Assembly (NCBI GenBank): GCA_052103955.1 | Contig: JBQELO010000005.1 | Span: 124,001-188,000, forward strand | From: Paenalcaligenes sp052103955 | GTDB lineage: Bacteria; Pseudomonadota; Gammaproteobacteria; Burkholderiales; Burkholderiaceae_B | DNA: 64,000 nucleotides | Direction of reading: 5' to 3' | In this document: one piece after another, positions 7,746 through 13,854 of the stretch | How positions within the stretch are numbered: position 1 is the first letter of the stretch | How the letters are laid out: every line of letters starts with the position of its first letter | Notes under the pieces: generated by a model | Told to the model about the DNA's origin: nothing | Database searches by the model: none | Seen by the model: the letters and a program-made list of their open reading frames with translations, nothing else | Position numbers and translations under genes: made by a program

Positions 7746-9164
7746 ATGAGACGTCAACGACGTGCACGCATTCTCGCTACACTAGGGCCAGCCAGTTCTA
7801 CACCGGAAAAAATCCGTGAACTGTTTGAAGCTGGTGCGGATGTTTTCCGCTTAAATTTTAGTCACGGTACCCATGAGGACCACGCAGCCCGACTGCGTAT
7901 CATCCGTGAACTAGAAATGAACAGCGGTCGCACTATTGGCGTCCTGATGGATCTACAAGGCCCCAAACTCCGTGTTGGTGCCATGGCAGGCGGCAAAGTC
8001 ATGCTAGAGAAAGGCCAAAAATTCCGCCTTGATCTGGATACTAGCGAGGGCGATAGTACTCGCGCTTGCCTGCCACACCCCGAGATTTTTGCTGCACTGG
8101 AAAACGGCACTGACCTATTGCTAGACGATGGCAAACTACGTTTGCGTGTAGATAGCTTCGGCCCTGACTTTGCGGAAACCACTGTGATGGTGGGTGGCCC
8201 CTTGTCAGACCGTAAAGGAGTGAACGTACCTGGTGTGGTATTGCCCATTTCCCCTCTGACCGAAAAAGACCTTAAAGATCTGGAGTTCGGTTTGTCATTA
8301 GGGGTGGATTGGGTAGCGCTGTCGTTTGTACAGCGCCCAAGTGATATTGAAGAAGCCCGCAAACTGATTGGTAACCGCGCTTGGATTATGTCCAAGCTGG
8401 AAAAACCAGCGGCACTAGATCACTTAGACGAGATTATCCGTTTGAGCGATGGCGTGATGGTCGCACGTGGCGACTTAGGCGTAGAAGTGCCACCACAATC
8501 CGTACCTGTACTGCAGCGCCGTATTGTGAAAAAAGCCCGAGCACATGGCCGTCCTGTAGTCGTCGCCACGCAGATGTTGGAATCCATGATTACCTCACCT
8601 GTGCCTACCCGTGCCGAGGCCTCTGACGTCGCTACCGCCATCTACTCTGGCGCAGATGCTGTGATGCTGTCTGCTGAATCGGCTTCTGGCCAATTCCCAT
8701 TAGCAGCGGTAGAAATTATGGACAACATCATTCAGGAAGTGGAGCACGATCCAGAATGGCGTAAAGGCTTGGACGACAACCACAGCAACCCCGACCAAAA
8801 CACACCGGATGCTATCTGTTGTGCGCTACGTCGCGTAACGGACATTTTGTCGCCCGCCACCACCATCGCCTACACCACCAGTGGCTTTAGTGCTTTGCGT
8901 GCCAGCCGTGAGCGCCCTCATGCGGCCATCATGGCATTAACACCCAGCTTGCACACTGCACGCCGTTTGGCCTTGGCATGGGGCGTGCACCCTGTACCCT
9001 TTGAGCACGTATCCGACGTAACCCAAATGGTGCACCACGCCACACGTATTGCACAGCGCTATGAGTTTGCCAAAGTAGGCGATACCGTGGTGATTATTGC
9101 TGGCCTACCCTTTGGCCACAGTGGCAGCACCAACCTGCTGCACGTTGCAACGATTACCGACTAA
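7746..9164 (+). CDS. pyk: Pyruvate kinase
   Basis: Converts phosphoenolpyruvate and ADP to pyruvate and ATP. The 472-residue length suits a bacterial enzyme. Landmarks are ARILATLGPASS at the N-terminus, FRLNFSHGT, MDLQGPKLRVG, the catalytic-lysine region WIMSKLEKP, the metal-binding VARGDLGVEVP, and ATQMLESMI with PTRAEASDVA. AAGGA precedes the ATG. Its position at the end of the glycerate kinase unit suggests that this copy is expressed for growth on glyoxylate-forming substrates; another isoenzyme may exist elsewhere. A strong terminator follows. Confidence 0.96.
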   Translation: MRRQRRARILATLGPASSTPEKIRELFEAGADVFRLNFSHGTHEDHAARLRIIRELEMNSGRTIGVLMDLQGPKLRVGAMAGGKVMLEKGQKFRLDLDTSEGDSTRACLPHPEIFAALENGTDLLLDDGKLRLRVDSFGPDFAETTVMVGGPLSDRKGVNVPGVVLPISPLTEKDLKDLEFGLSLGVDWVALSFVQRPSDIEEARKLIGNRAWIMSKLEKPAALDHLDEIIRLSDGVMVARGDLGVEVPPQSVPVLQRRIVKKARAHGRPVVVATQMLESMITSPVPTRAEASDVATAIYSGADAVMLSAESASGQFPLAAVEIMDNIIQEVEHDPEWRKGLDDNHSNPDQNTPDAICCALRRVTDILSPATTIAYTTSGFSALRASRERPHAAIMALTPSLHTARRLALAWGVHPVPFEHVSDVTQMVHHATRIAQRYEFAKVGDTVVIIAGLPFGHSGSTNLLHVATITD

Positions 9165-9183
9165 CGCGCAGCACAGTAAACGT

Positions 9184-9219
9184 AAATGGGGGGCTGAATG
9201 AATCAGCCCCCCATTTTTT
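9184..9219 (+). terminator. Strong intrinsic terminator after pyk
   Basis: A 14-bp stem (9184-9197 with 9203-9216) containing GGGGGGCTGA and its complement closes a 5-base loop and runs into six T residues. Confidence 0.93.
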
Positions 9220-9223
9220 GCAT

Positions 9224-9255
9224 AAAAAAAAGCCCGAGATCTGTAGATCTCGGGC
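9224..9255 (-). terminator. Strong minus-strand intrinsic terminator
   Basis: Perfect 11-bp stem GCCCGAGATCT/AGATCTCGGGC (9232-9242 with 9245-9255). Read on the minus strand it is followed by eight T residues (9231-9224). It lies more than 200 bases beyond the coq7 stop, with a separate promoter-like sequence in between, so it probably ends the candidate small RNA rather than, or as well as, coq7. Confidence 0.93.
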
Positions 9256-9372
9256 AAATCCACCAAAGGAGGAGGGTGGAGGAGACAACCGGGGCATGTA
9301 GGGCTACTAAGGATTTACCTGAGCCTAGAACGTTAGGGTTTTTACTCTTGCGTTCTGTTCTACATCCATTTG
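9224..9372 (-). ncRNA. Candidate small RNA with anti-Shine-Dalgarno hairpin loop
   Basis: Predicted minus-strand transcript of about 150 bases between a sigma70-like promoter (9378-9406) and a perfect terminator. Visible pairings: ATGTAG with CTACAT closing a 5' multibranch domain; AGAACG with CGTTCT; GGCT with AGCC; then CCACC/GGTGG (9260-9264 with 9275-9279 on the plus strand), which presents the loop CUCCUCCUUU. That loop contains CCUCCUUU, which I recall as matching the anti-Shine-Dalgarno end of 16S rRNA, and a second CUCCUCC lies just upstream. This design fits an RNA that pairs with ribosome-binding sites. I do not recognise a named family. No plausible ORF is seen within it. Confidence 0.6.
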
Positions 9373-9377
9373 TTATT

Positions 9378-9406
9378 AGTGTATACCCTAGTTTTGTGCA
9401 TTGCAA
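9378..9406 (-). promoter_or_regulatory. Sigma70-like promoter for the candidate small RNA
   Basis: Read on the minus strand: -35 TTGCAA (9406-9401), a 17-base spacer and -10 TACACT (9383-9378). Transcription would begin near 9372. An overlapping TATACA with a 15-base spacer is a poorer alternative. Confidence 0.6.
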
Positions 9407-9462
9407 GAACAACGCGCATTTTCCACCACACTGTAGTAAAAATGCGGCACCGCAACATAAAC

Positions 9463-10179
9463 TTAAATATGGTACGCCGTGCCGGTCATGACTTTAGACA
9501 TGCAACGCATCGCAAAGCGTATAGGTGCTGGCAATGCTACAGCCCCATTAGCCTCCGCACTCATTCTGTGCCCTGCCTCGTCTTTAAGCATTTGCTCCAA
9601 AATGGGGCGACTGCGGTTATCCTCGGCGGGAAGTTGTTGCAAGTGACTGTCTAAATGCTGCTCAACTTGTCGCTCGGTTTCGGCCATAAAACCTAAGTTG
9701 TAAGGTGCCCCTGCTTTACTCGCAATCACACCTAAGCCAAACGACGCCACATACCAAAAAGGGTTAAAAATGCTGGGCCTGTGGTTTAACTCTTTTAAGC
9801 GCTCATCGCACCATACTAAATGGTCCACTTCTTCTATGGCGGCGTCGCGTAGTAGCTGACGCAAGGATTCTTGCTCGCTTAACAGTGCTTGTCCACGGTA
9901 CAAAGCTTGCGCACACACCTCGCCCACATGATTCACCCGCATCAGCCCTGCCACATGACGTGTTTGCTGTGCATCCAACGTGCCATCAGCGTCGGTTTTC
10001 TTACCGGCTGGATTAGGGCGCGACGCCTGAGCTGATCGGCTTAATACCGACAATGCCGCATTGCACTCTGTGATCAAATTATCAAACAGCGTATTTTGTC
10101 GTCGTAACGGTCTATGAGTAGGCTGGGCAGAGTGGTGTGGCGCCAACGCCTGATCCGGATTTACAAGCTTTTCTGTCAT
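9463..10179 (-). CDS. coq7: 2-polyprenyl-3-methyl-6-methoxy-1,4-benzoquinone monooxygenase (demethoxyubiquinone hydroxylase)
   Basis: Hydroxylates demethoxyubiquinone, the penultimate step of aerobic ubiquinone synthesis, at the inner membrane. The di-iron ligands fit the Coq7 pattern: Glu87 (NHVGEVCA), Glu117 and His120 (EEVDH), Glu169, and Glu201 with His204 (DEAGH). The hydrophobic NPFWYVASFGLGVIASKAG segment is the membrane-dipping helix pair. At 238 residues it is somewhat longer than most betaproteobacterial Coq7 proteins because of about 28 extra N-terminal residues rich in His and Pro; no internal ATG offers a shorter start. A single-gene unit, divergent from osmC. ubiE lies elsewhere in this window. 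Confidence 0.95.
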   Translation of the reverse strand: MTEKLVNPDQALAPHHSAQPTHRPLRRQNTLFDNLITECNAALSVLSRSAQASRPNPAGKKTDADGTLDAQQTRHVAGLMRVNHVGEVCAQALYRGQALLSEQESLRQLLRDAAIEEVDHLVWCDERLKELNHRPSIFNPFWYVASFGLGVIASKAGAPYNLGFMAETERQVEQHLDSHLQQLPAEDNRSRPILEQMLKDEAGHRMSAEANGAVALPAPIRFAMRCMSKVMTGTAYHI

Positions 10180-10282
10180 ATCTATATATTCCCTAAACGC
10201 ATTACGCGAATAGCGATAATCTTACCACTGCCCTGCTATGCTGCTTTGCATAACCCTCGCGCTGGCCACCTATTTTCTATGG

Positions 10283-10291
10283 TTATCCACA
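10283..10291 (+). promoter_or_regulatory. Perfect DnaA-box sequence
   Basis: TTATCCACA matches the DnaA-box consensus exactly. It is alone in the coq7-osmC intergenic gap; no cluster or AT-rich unwinding region accompanies it, so it is not an origin. Confidence 0.35.
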
Positions 10292-10304
10292 GCCAGCATC
10301 TGGC

Positions 10305-10333
10305 CTGACGCATAGCGCTCGAAACGGTACAAT
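10305..10333 (+). promoter_or_regulatory. Sigma70-like promoter for osmC-thyA-folA
   Basis: -35 CTGACG (10305-10310), a 17-base spacer and -10 TACAAT (10328-10333). Predicted transcription start is near 10340, leaving a leader of about 48 bases before the OsmC-family ATG. Confidence 0.5.
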
Positions 10334-10335
10334 AA

Positions 10336-10347
10336 CCTGCCGGCAGG
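10336..10347. promoter_or_regulatory. Perfect 12-bp palindrome at the predicted transcription start
   Basis: CCTGCCGGCAGG is fully self-complementary and begins 2 bases after the -10 box. It could be an operator for a dimeric repressor or a small leader hairpin; there is no direct evidence for either. Confidence 0.35.
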
Positions 10348-10387
10348 CAACACTGCCAGAGCCAGACGATTTTCGGAGATTTCACAC

Positions 10388-10810
10388 ATGGAATGCACAA
10401 TCAACTGGGGTGGCCCAGAAGGCATGCTTTTTGTTGCTACTACTGGTAGCGGACACGTAACAGCCATGGATGGCGCTCCTGAAGGTGGTGGTCATAACTT
10501 GGCTCCCAGACCCATGGAAATGCTGCTAGCAGGTACTGGCGGCTGTGCGGCCTATGATGTGGTCTTGATTCTGAAGCGTGGTCGTCACGATATACAAGGC
10601 TGCCAAGTCAAACTGGAAGCCGAACGCGCCAGCACCGACCCCAAAGTATTTGAACGCATTCATTTCACCTTTATCGTCAGCGGTAAAGGGCTGACCGAAG
10701 CGGCGGTGGAACGTGCTGTAAAACTTTCTTACGAGAAATATTGCTCGGCATCGGCGATGTTGGCTAAAACAGCAGAGATCACCCACTCCTTTGAGATTCG
10801 CGAAGTCTAA
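10388..10810 (+). CDS. OsmC family peroxide-handling protein
   Basis: A 140-residue OsmC/Ohr-fold protein, closest in look to the YhfA-like subgroup. The two family cysteines are present: Cys53 in GTGGCAAYDVV and Cys119 in EKYCSASAML. These reduce organic hydroperoxides in characterised members; the exact substrate here is unknown. The N-terminal PEGGGHNLAPRPMEMLLAG segment is also typical. It leads a unit with thyA 5 bases downstream. The ATG at 10388 follows GGAGAT. Confidence 0.88.
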   Translation: MECTINWGGPEGMLFVATTGSGHVTAMDGAPEGGGHNLAPRPMEMLLAGTGGCAAYDVVLILKRGRHDIQGCQVKLEAERASTDPKVFERIHFTFIVSGKGLTEAAVERAVKLSYEKYCSASAMLAKTAEITHSFEIREV

Positions 10811-10815
10811 TCGCT

Positions 10816-11616
10816 ATGGTCACTAATCAATACGAACAACTGATGCGCCATGTGTACGAGCATGGCACCGAGAAAGCCGACCGCACAGGCACAGGCACCC
10901 GCTCGGTGTTTGGCCATCAAATGCGCTTTGACCTGCAGCAAGGCTTCCCGATGATCACCACCAAGAAACTGCACACTCGCAGTATCTTCATCGAACTGCT
11001 GTGGTTCTTGCGTGGCGACTCTAACATTGCTTGGCTCAAAGAAAACAACGTCAGCATTTGGGACGAATGGGCAGATGCCGATGGTAATTTAGGCCCTGTG
11101 TATGGTGTGCAGTGGCGCTCTTGGCCTACGCCCGATGGCGGTCATGTAGACCAGATCAGCCAAGTGATAGACCAAATTCGCAACAACCCCGATTCTCGCC
11201 GTCTGATTGTGTCGGCATGGAACGTGGCAGAAATTTCTAACATGGCCCTGCCTCCGTGCCATGCCTTCTTCCAGTTTTATGTCGCCGACGGCAAACTCTC
11301 TTGTCAGTTATACCAACGCAGTGCGGATATTTTCTTGGGCGTGCCCTTTAATATCGCCAGCTATGCCCTACTGACACACATGGTTGCGCAACAATGCGAT
11401 CTGGATGTGGGTGACTTCATCTGGACAGGCGGTGACTGCCACTTGTACAGCAACCACTACGAGCAAGTAGAACTGCAACTGTCACGCGAACCTCGCGCCT
11501 ATCCAAAACTGAATATCAAACGCAAACCAGCGTCTATTTTTGATTACCAACTGGATGACTTCGAAATCGTCGATTACGACCCACATCCACACATTAAGGC
11601 ACCCGTAGCCGTATGA
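10816..11616 (+). CDS. thyA: Thymidylate synthase
   Basis: Methylates dUMP to dTMP using methylenetetrahydrofolate. The 266-residue length is that of the short bacterial form. Nucleophile Cys148 lies in ALPPCHAFFQF. Other landmarks are DRTGTGTRS, the phosphate-binding SRRLIVSAWN, and QRSADIFLGVPFNIASYALL. The stop overlaps the folA start by 4 bases (ATGA), so the enzyme that makes dihydrofolate is translationally coupled to the one that recycles it. dcd, 4.5 kb away on the other strand, feeds the same dTTP pathway. Confidence 0.97.
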   Translation: MVTNQYEQLMRHVYEHGTEKADRTGTGTRSVFGHQMRFDLQQGFPMITTKKLHTRSIFIELLWFLRGDSNIAWLKENNVSIWDEWADADGNLGPVYGVQWRSWPTPDGGHVDQISQVIDQIRNNPDSRRLIVSAWNVAEISNMALPPCHAFFQFYVADGKLSCQLYQRSADIFLGVPFNIASYALLTHMVAQQCDLDVGDFIWTGGDCHLYSNHYEQVELQLSREPRAYPKLNIKRKPASIFDYQLDDFEIVDYDPHPHIKAPVAV

Positions 11617-12110
11617 GTTCTGTACGCCCCCACATCCGCATGGTGGTTGCCTATGCTCGCAACCGCAGCATAGGTATGGACAATCAGTTGCCATGGCGAC
11701 TACCTGCCGATTTGGCCCACTTTAAGAAGCTCACCCTAGGCCTGCCCATCATTATGGGTAGAAAAACCTGGGAAAGCTTAGGGCGCCCCCTTCCCGGCCG
11801 CCCTAATCTGGTCATTAGCCGTAATGCTGACTATGTTGCCGAAGGCGCTACCGTCTACGACAGCCTAAGCGCTGCACTGGCGGCCTGCCAAGATACCGAA
11901 GACTGCTGCATTATTGGTGGCGAACAAATCTTCACCCAAGGCCTAGCATTCGCGGATGACATCTACGCCACTGAGGTGCACGCTGAAGTGCCAGGTGACA
12001 CCTTCTTCCCCGAGCTTGATGCCGCACAATGGCAGGAAGTCTCGCGCAGCGCACAGCCAGAAGAAAATGGCTATAGCTACGACTTTGTACACTACACACG
12101 CAAACGCTAA
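11613..12110 (+). CDS. folA: Dihydrofolate reductase
   Basis: Reduces dihydrofolate with NADPH. The 165 residues carry the family pattern: VVAYARNRSIGMDNQLPWRLPADLAHFKK, with the catalytic acid Asp33, then the cofactor-binding GRKTWESLGRPLPGRPNLVISR and IIGGEQIFTQ. It is translationally coupled to thyA by a 4-base overlap, and a bidirectional terminator follows. This is the chromosomal housekeeping type, not a plasmid trimethoprim-resistance variant, judging by context. Confidence 0.95.
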   Translation: MSSVRPHIRMVVAYARNRSIGMDNQLPWRLPADLAHFKKLTLGLPIIMGRKTWESLGRPLPGRPNLVISRNADYVAEGATVYDSLSAALAACQDTEDCCIIGGEQIFTQGLAFADDIYATEVHAEVPGDTFFPELDAAQWQEVSRSAQPEENGYSYDFVHYTRKR

Positions 12111-12140
12111 GTACGTACTGTAAGCCATAACAGCAGCCAT

Positions 12141-12178
12141 AAAAAATCCCTACCACGCTTTTGTAGTAGGGATTTTTT
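12141..12178. terminator. Bidirectional terminator between folA and gcvH
   Basis: A-run plus TCCCTAC (12141-12153) pairs with GTAGGGA plus six T residues (12166-12178) around a 12-base loop. It can serve folA on the plus strand and gcvH on the minus strand. Confidence 0.85.
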
Positions 12179-12202
12179 ACAGGCCGCTATAACGATAAGA
12201 AC

Positions 12203-12583
12203 TTAGTTCTCATCCTTCACCGCATCGTACTCATCGGCGTTCAGCAAACTTTGTACATCAGCTATATTGTCTGGGCGCAGTTTGAAGATCCAGCTTTGGT
12301 AAGGGTCGGTATTCAACAGCTCAGGCTGATCTGACAACGCTGTATTAAACTCCACAACTTCACCCGCTACCGGGGCATAGATATCGGATGCCGCTTTTAC
12401 GGACTCCACCACCCCAGCCGTTTCACCTGCTGCCAAGGTTTTACCTGTCGCGAAGTCACCCACGAATACCAAGTCGCCCAGTTGCTCTTGGGCATGATCA
12501 GTAATACCTACCAGCAATAGGCCGTTGTCTTCCAGTACCCATTCGTGGGTAGGCGCATACTTGCGATCTCCAGGCAGATTCAT
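12203..12583 (-). CDS. gcvH: Glycine cleavage system H protein
   Basis: Carries the lipoyl-bound aminomethyl group between the P, T and L proteins of glycine cleavage. The 126 residues have the lipoylation lysine Lys63 in ESVKAASDIYAP and the usual ITDHAQEQLGDLVFV and ELLNTDPYQSWIFKL segments. It stands without gcvT or gcvP, which must be elsewhere if the cleavage system operates. It lies 44 bases after the flavoprotein gene on the same strand. No glycine riboswitch fits in that short gap. Confidence 0.95.
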   Translation of the reverse strand: MNLPGDRKYAPTHEWVLEDNGLLLVGITDHAQEQLGDLVFVGDFATGKTLAAGETAGVVESVKAASDIYAPVAGEVVEFNTALSDQPELLNTDPYQSWIFKLRPDNIADVQSLLNADEYDAVKDEN

Positions 12584-12627
12584 GCTGTTCCTTTTTCTCG
12601 ATATAGTGTTTAGTTGTTGCTATGCCA

Positions 12628-13854
12628 TCACGCGGCAGGCTGCAATGCTCGCCCACAGGCCACGCCAGATGCCCAAGCCCACTGAAAATTATAGCCGCCC
12701 AGCCAACCAGTGACATCCACGGCTTCGCCAATAAAATACAGCCCAGGTACCGAACGCACCTGTAGGCTGCGTTGGTCTAGCATAGCTGTATCTACCCCAC
12801 CTCGCATCACTTCCGCTTTTTTATAACCGGCCGTGCCAGAAGGGGCGAGCTCCCAACGGTGTATAGACGCCGCTAATTGCTTCAGTATTTTATCGGGCAC
12901 ATCGGCCAAACGTTGCTGTAGTAAACCGGCAGGCAGCGTTGGGTTCGCTGGCAACCAATGCTCTACTAAGCGCTTAGGCCAGTACTGCGCTAACAAATTC
13001 CCTACCTGCTGCTTACCGCCTGACTTGGCGTCCAACAACAGTTTTTCCATGTCCACATCGGGCGCCAAATCAATGGCTAAGGCCTCGCCTGGATCCCAAT
13101 AACTGGAAATCTGCAAAATACCCGGCCCCGATAACCCTCTGTGGGTAAACAACAGGTCTTCATCAAATTTCATGCGGGGTTTAGCCACGGCAGGTACGCT
13201 TAATCGCACAGGAGCCGACAAGCCACTTAGCGCGGCAAAAGGCTGCCATTCGCCGCCATCAAATTGCAACGGCACCAGCGCAGGCCTAGGCTCTATTATC
13301 TTAAGGTCAAACTGCCGTGCCAGTTTCAACGCAAAGTCGGTAGCACCTAACTGCGGAATTGCCATACCACCCGTCGCCATTACCACCTGTCTAGCGGCAA
13401 TTGTGCCTTGGTTAGAGCGTATGGAAAAAGTATCGTCCTGCTTAGTGATAGACTCTACCGCACACGGCATGCGCCACGACACCTGCCCTTTCTCGCACTC
13501 TTGGCGCAACATCTGAATGATGTCCTCTGCCGAGTCGTCACAGAACAGTTGGCCCTTATGCTTCTCGTGCCACGCAATACCATAGTCTTTAAGCAGCCGC
13601 AGAAAATCCTGAGGGGTGTAGCCAGATAAGGCCGACCTACAGAAATGCGGATTTTTAGAAATATAGTTGGCTGGTGTAGTGCCCAGATTAGTGAAGTTAC
13701 AACGTCCACCACCGGAGATACGGATTTTCTCACCCAGCTTGGTGGCGTGGTCTATTAAGACCACACGCAACCCTCGCTGACCAGCCACACTGGCCGCCAT
13801 CATGCCGGCAGCACCGGCACCGATGACGGCTACATCAAACACCGAAGCAGCCAT
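12628..13854 (-). CDS. BaiN/HI0933-type NAD(P)/FAD-dependent oxidoreductase
   Basis: A 408-residue flavoprotein of the HI0933/YhiN family (TIGR00275-like). The N-terminal FAD motif VAVIGAGAAGMMAA covers residues 8-21, followed by GEKIRISGGGRCNFTN, and near the C-terminus GLYFIGEAVDVTGWLGGYNFQWA, the second FAD contact and the clearest family mark. The ATG at 13854 overlaps the upstream decarboxylase stop by one base (TAATG); an ATG at 13872 would add six residues and is less likely. Its substrate in non-gut bacteria is unknown; the BaiN bile-acid role should not be transferred. Confidence 0.88.
   Translation of the reverse strand: MAASVFDVAVIGAGAAGMMAASVAGQRGLRVVLIDHATKLGEKIRISGGGRCNFTNLGTTPANYISKNPHFCRSALSGYTPQDFLRLLKDYGIAWHEKHKGQLFCDDSAEDIIQMLRQECEKGQVSWRMPCAVESITKQDDTFSIRSNQGTIAARQVVMATGGMAIPQLGATDFALKLARQFDLKIIEPRPALVPLQFDGGEWQPFAALSGLSAPVRLSVPAVAKPRMKFDEDLLFTHRGLSGPGILQISSYWDPGEALAIDLAPDVDMEKLLLDAKSGGKQQVGNLLAQYWPKRLVEHWLPANPTLPAGLLQQRLADVPDKILKQLAASIHRWELAPSGTAGYKKAEVMRGGVDTAMLDQRSLQVRSVPGLYFIGEAVDVTGWLGGYNFQWAWASGVACGRALQPAA

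Noticed and set aside
9224..9372. 6S RNA or signal-recognition-particle RNA as identity of the minus-strand transcript
   Set aside because: There is no long rod with a central bubble as in 6S, and no GGAAGGAAGCAGCC-type SRP core.
10270..10300. Replication origin near the DnaA box
   Set aside because: A single box, no dnaA, dnaN or gidA neighbours, and no AT-rich unwinding segment.
12584..12627. Possible glycine riboswitch before gcvH
   Set aside because: The gap is only 44 bases, too short for a tandem or single glycine aptamer, and shows no matching core.
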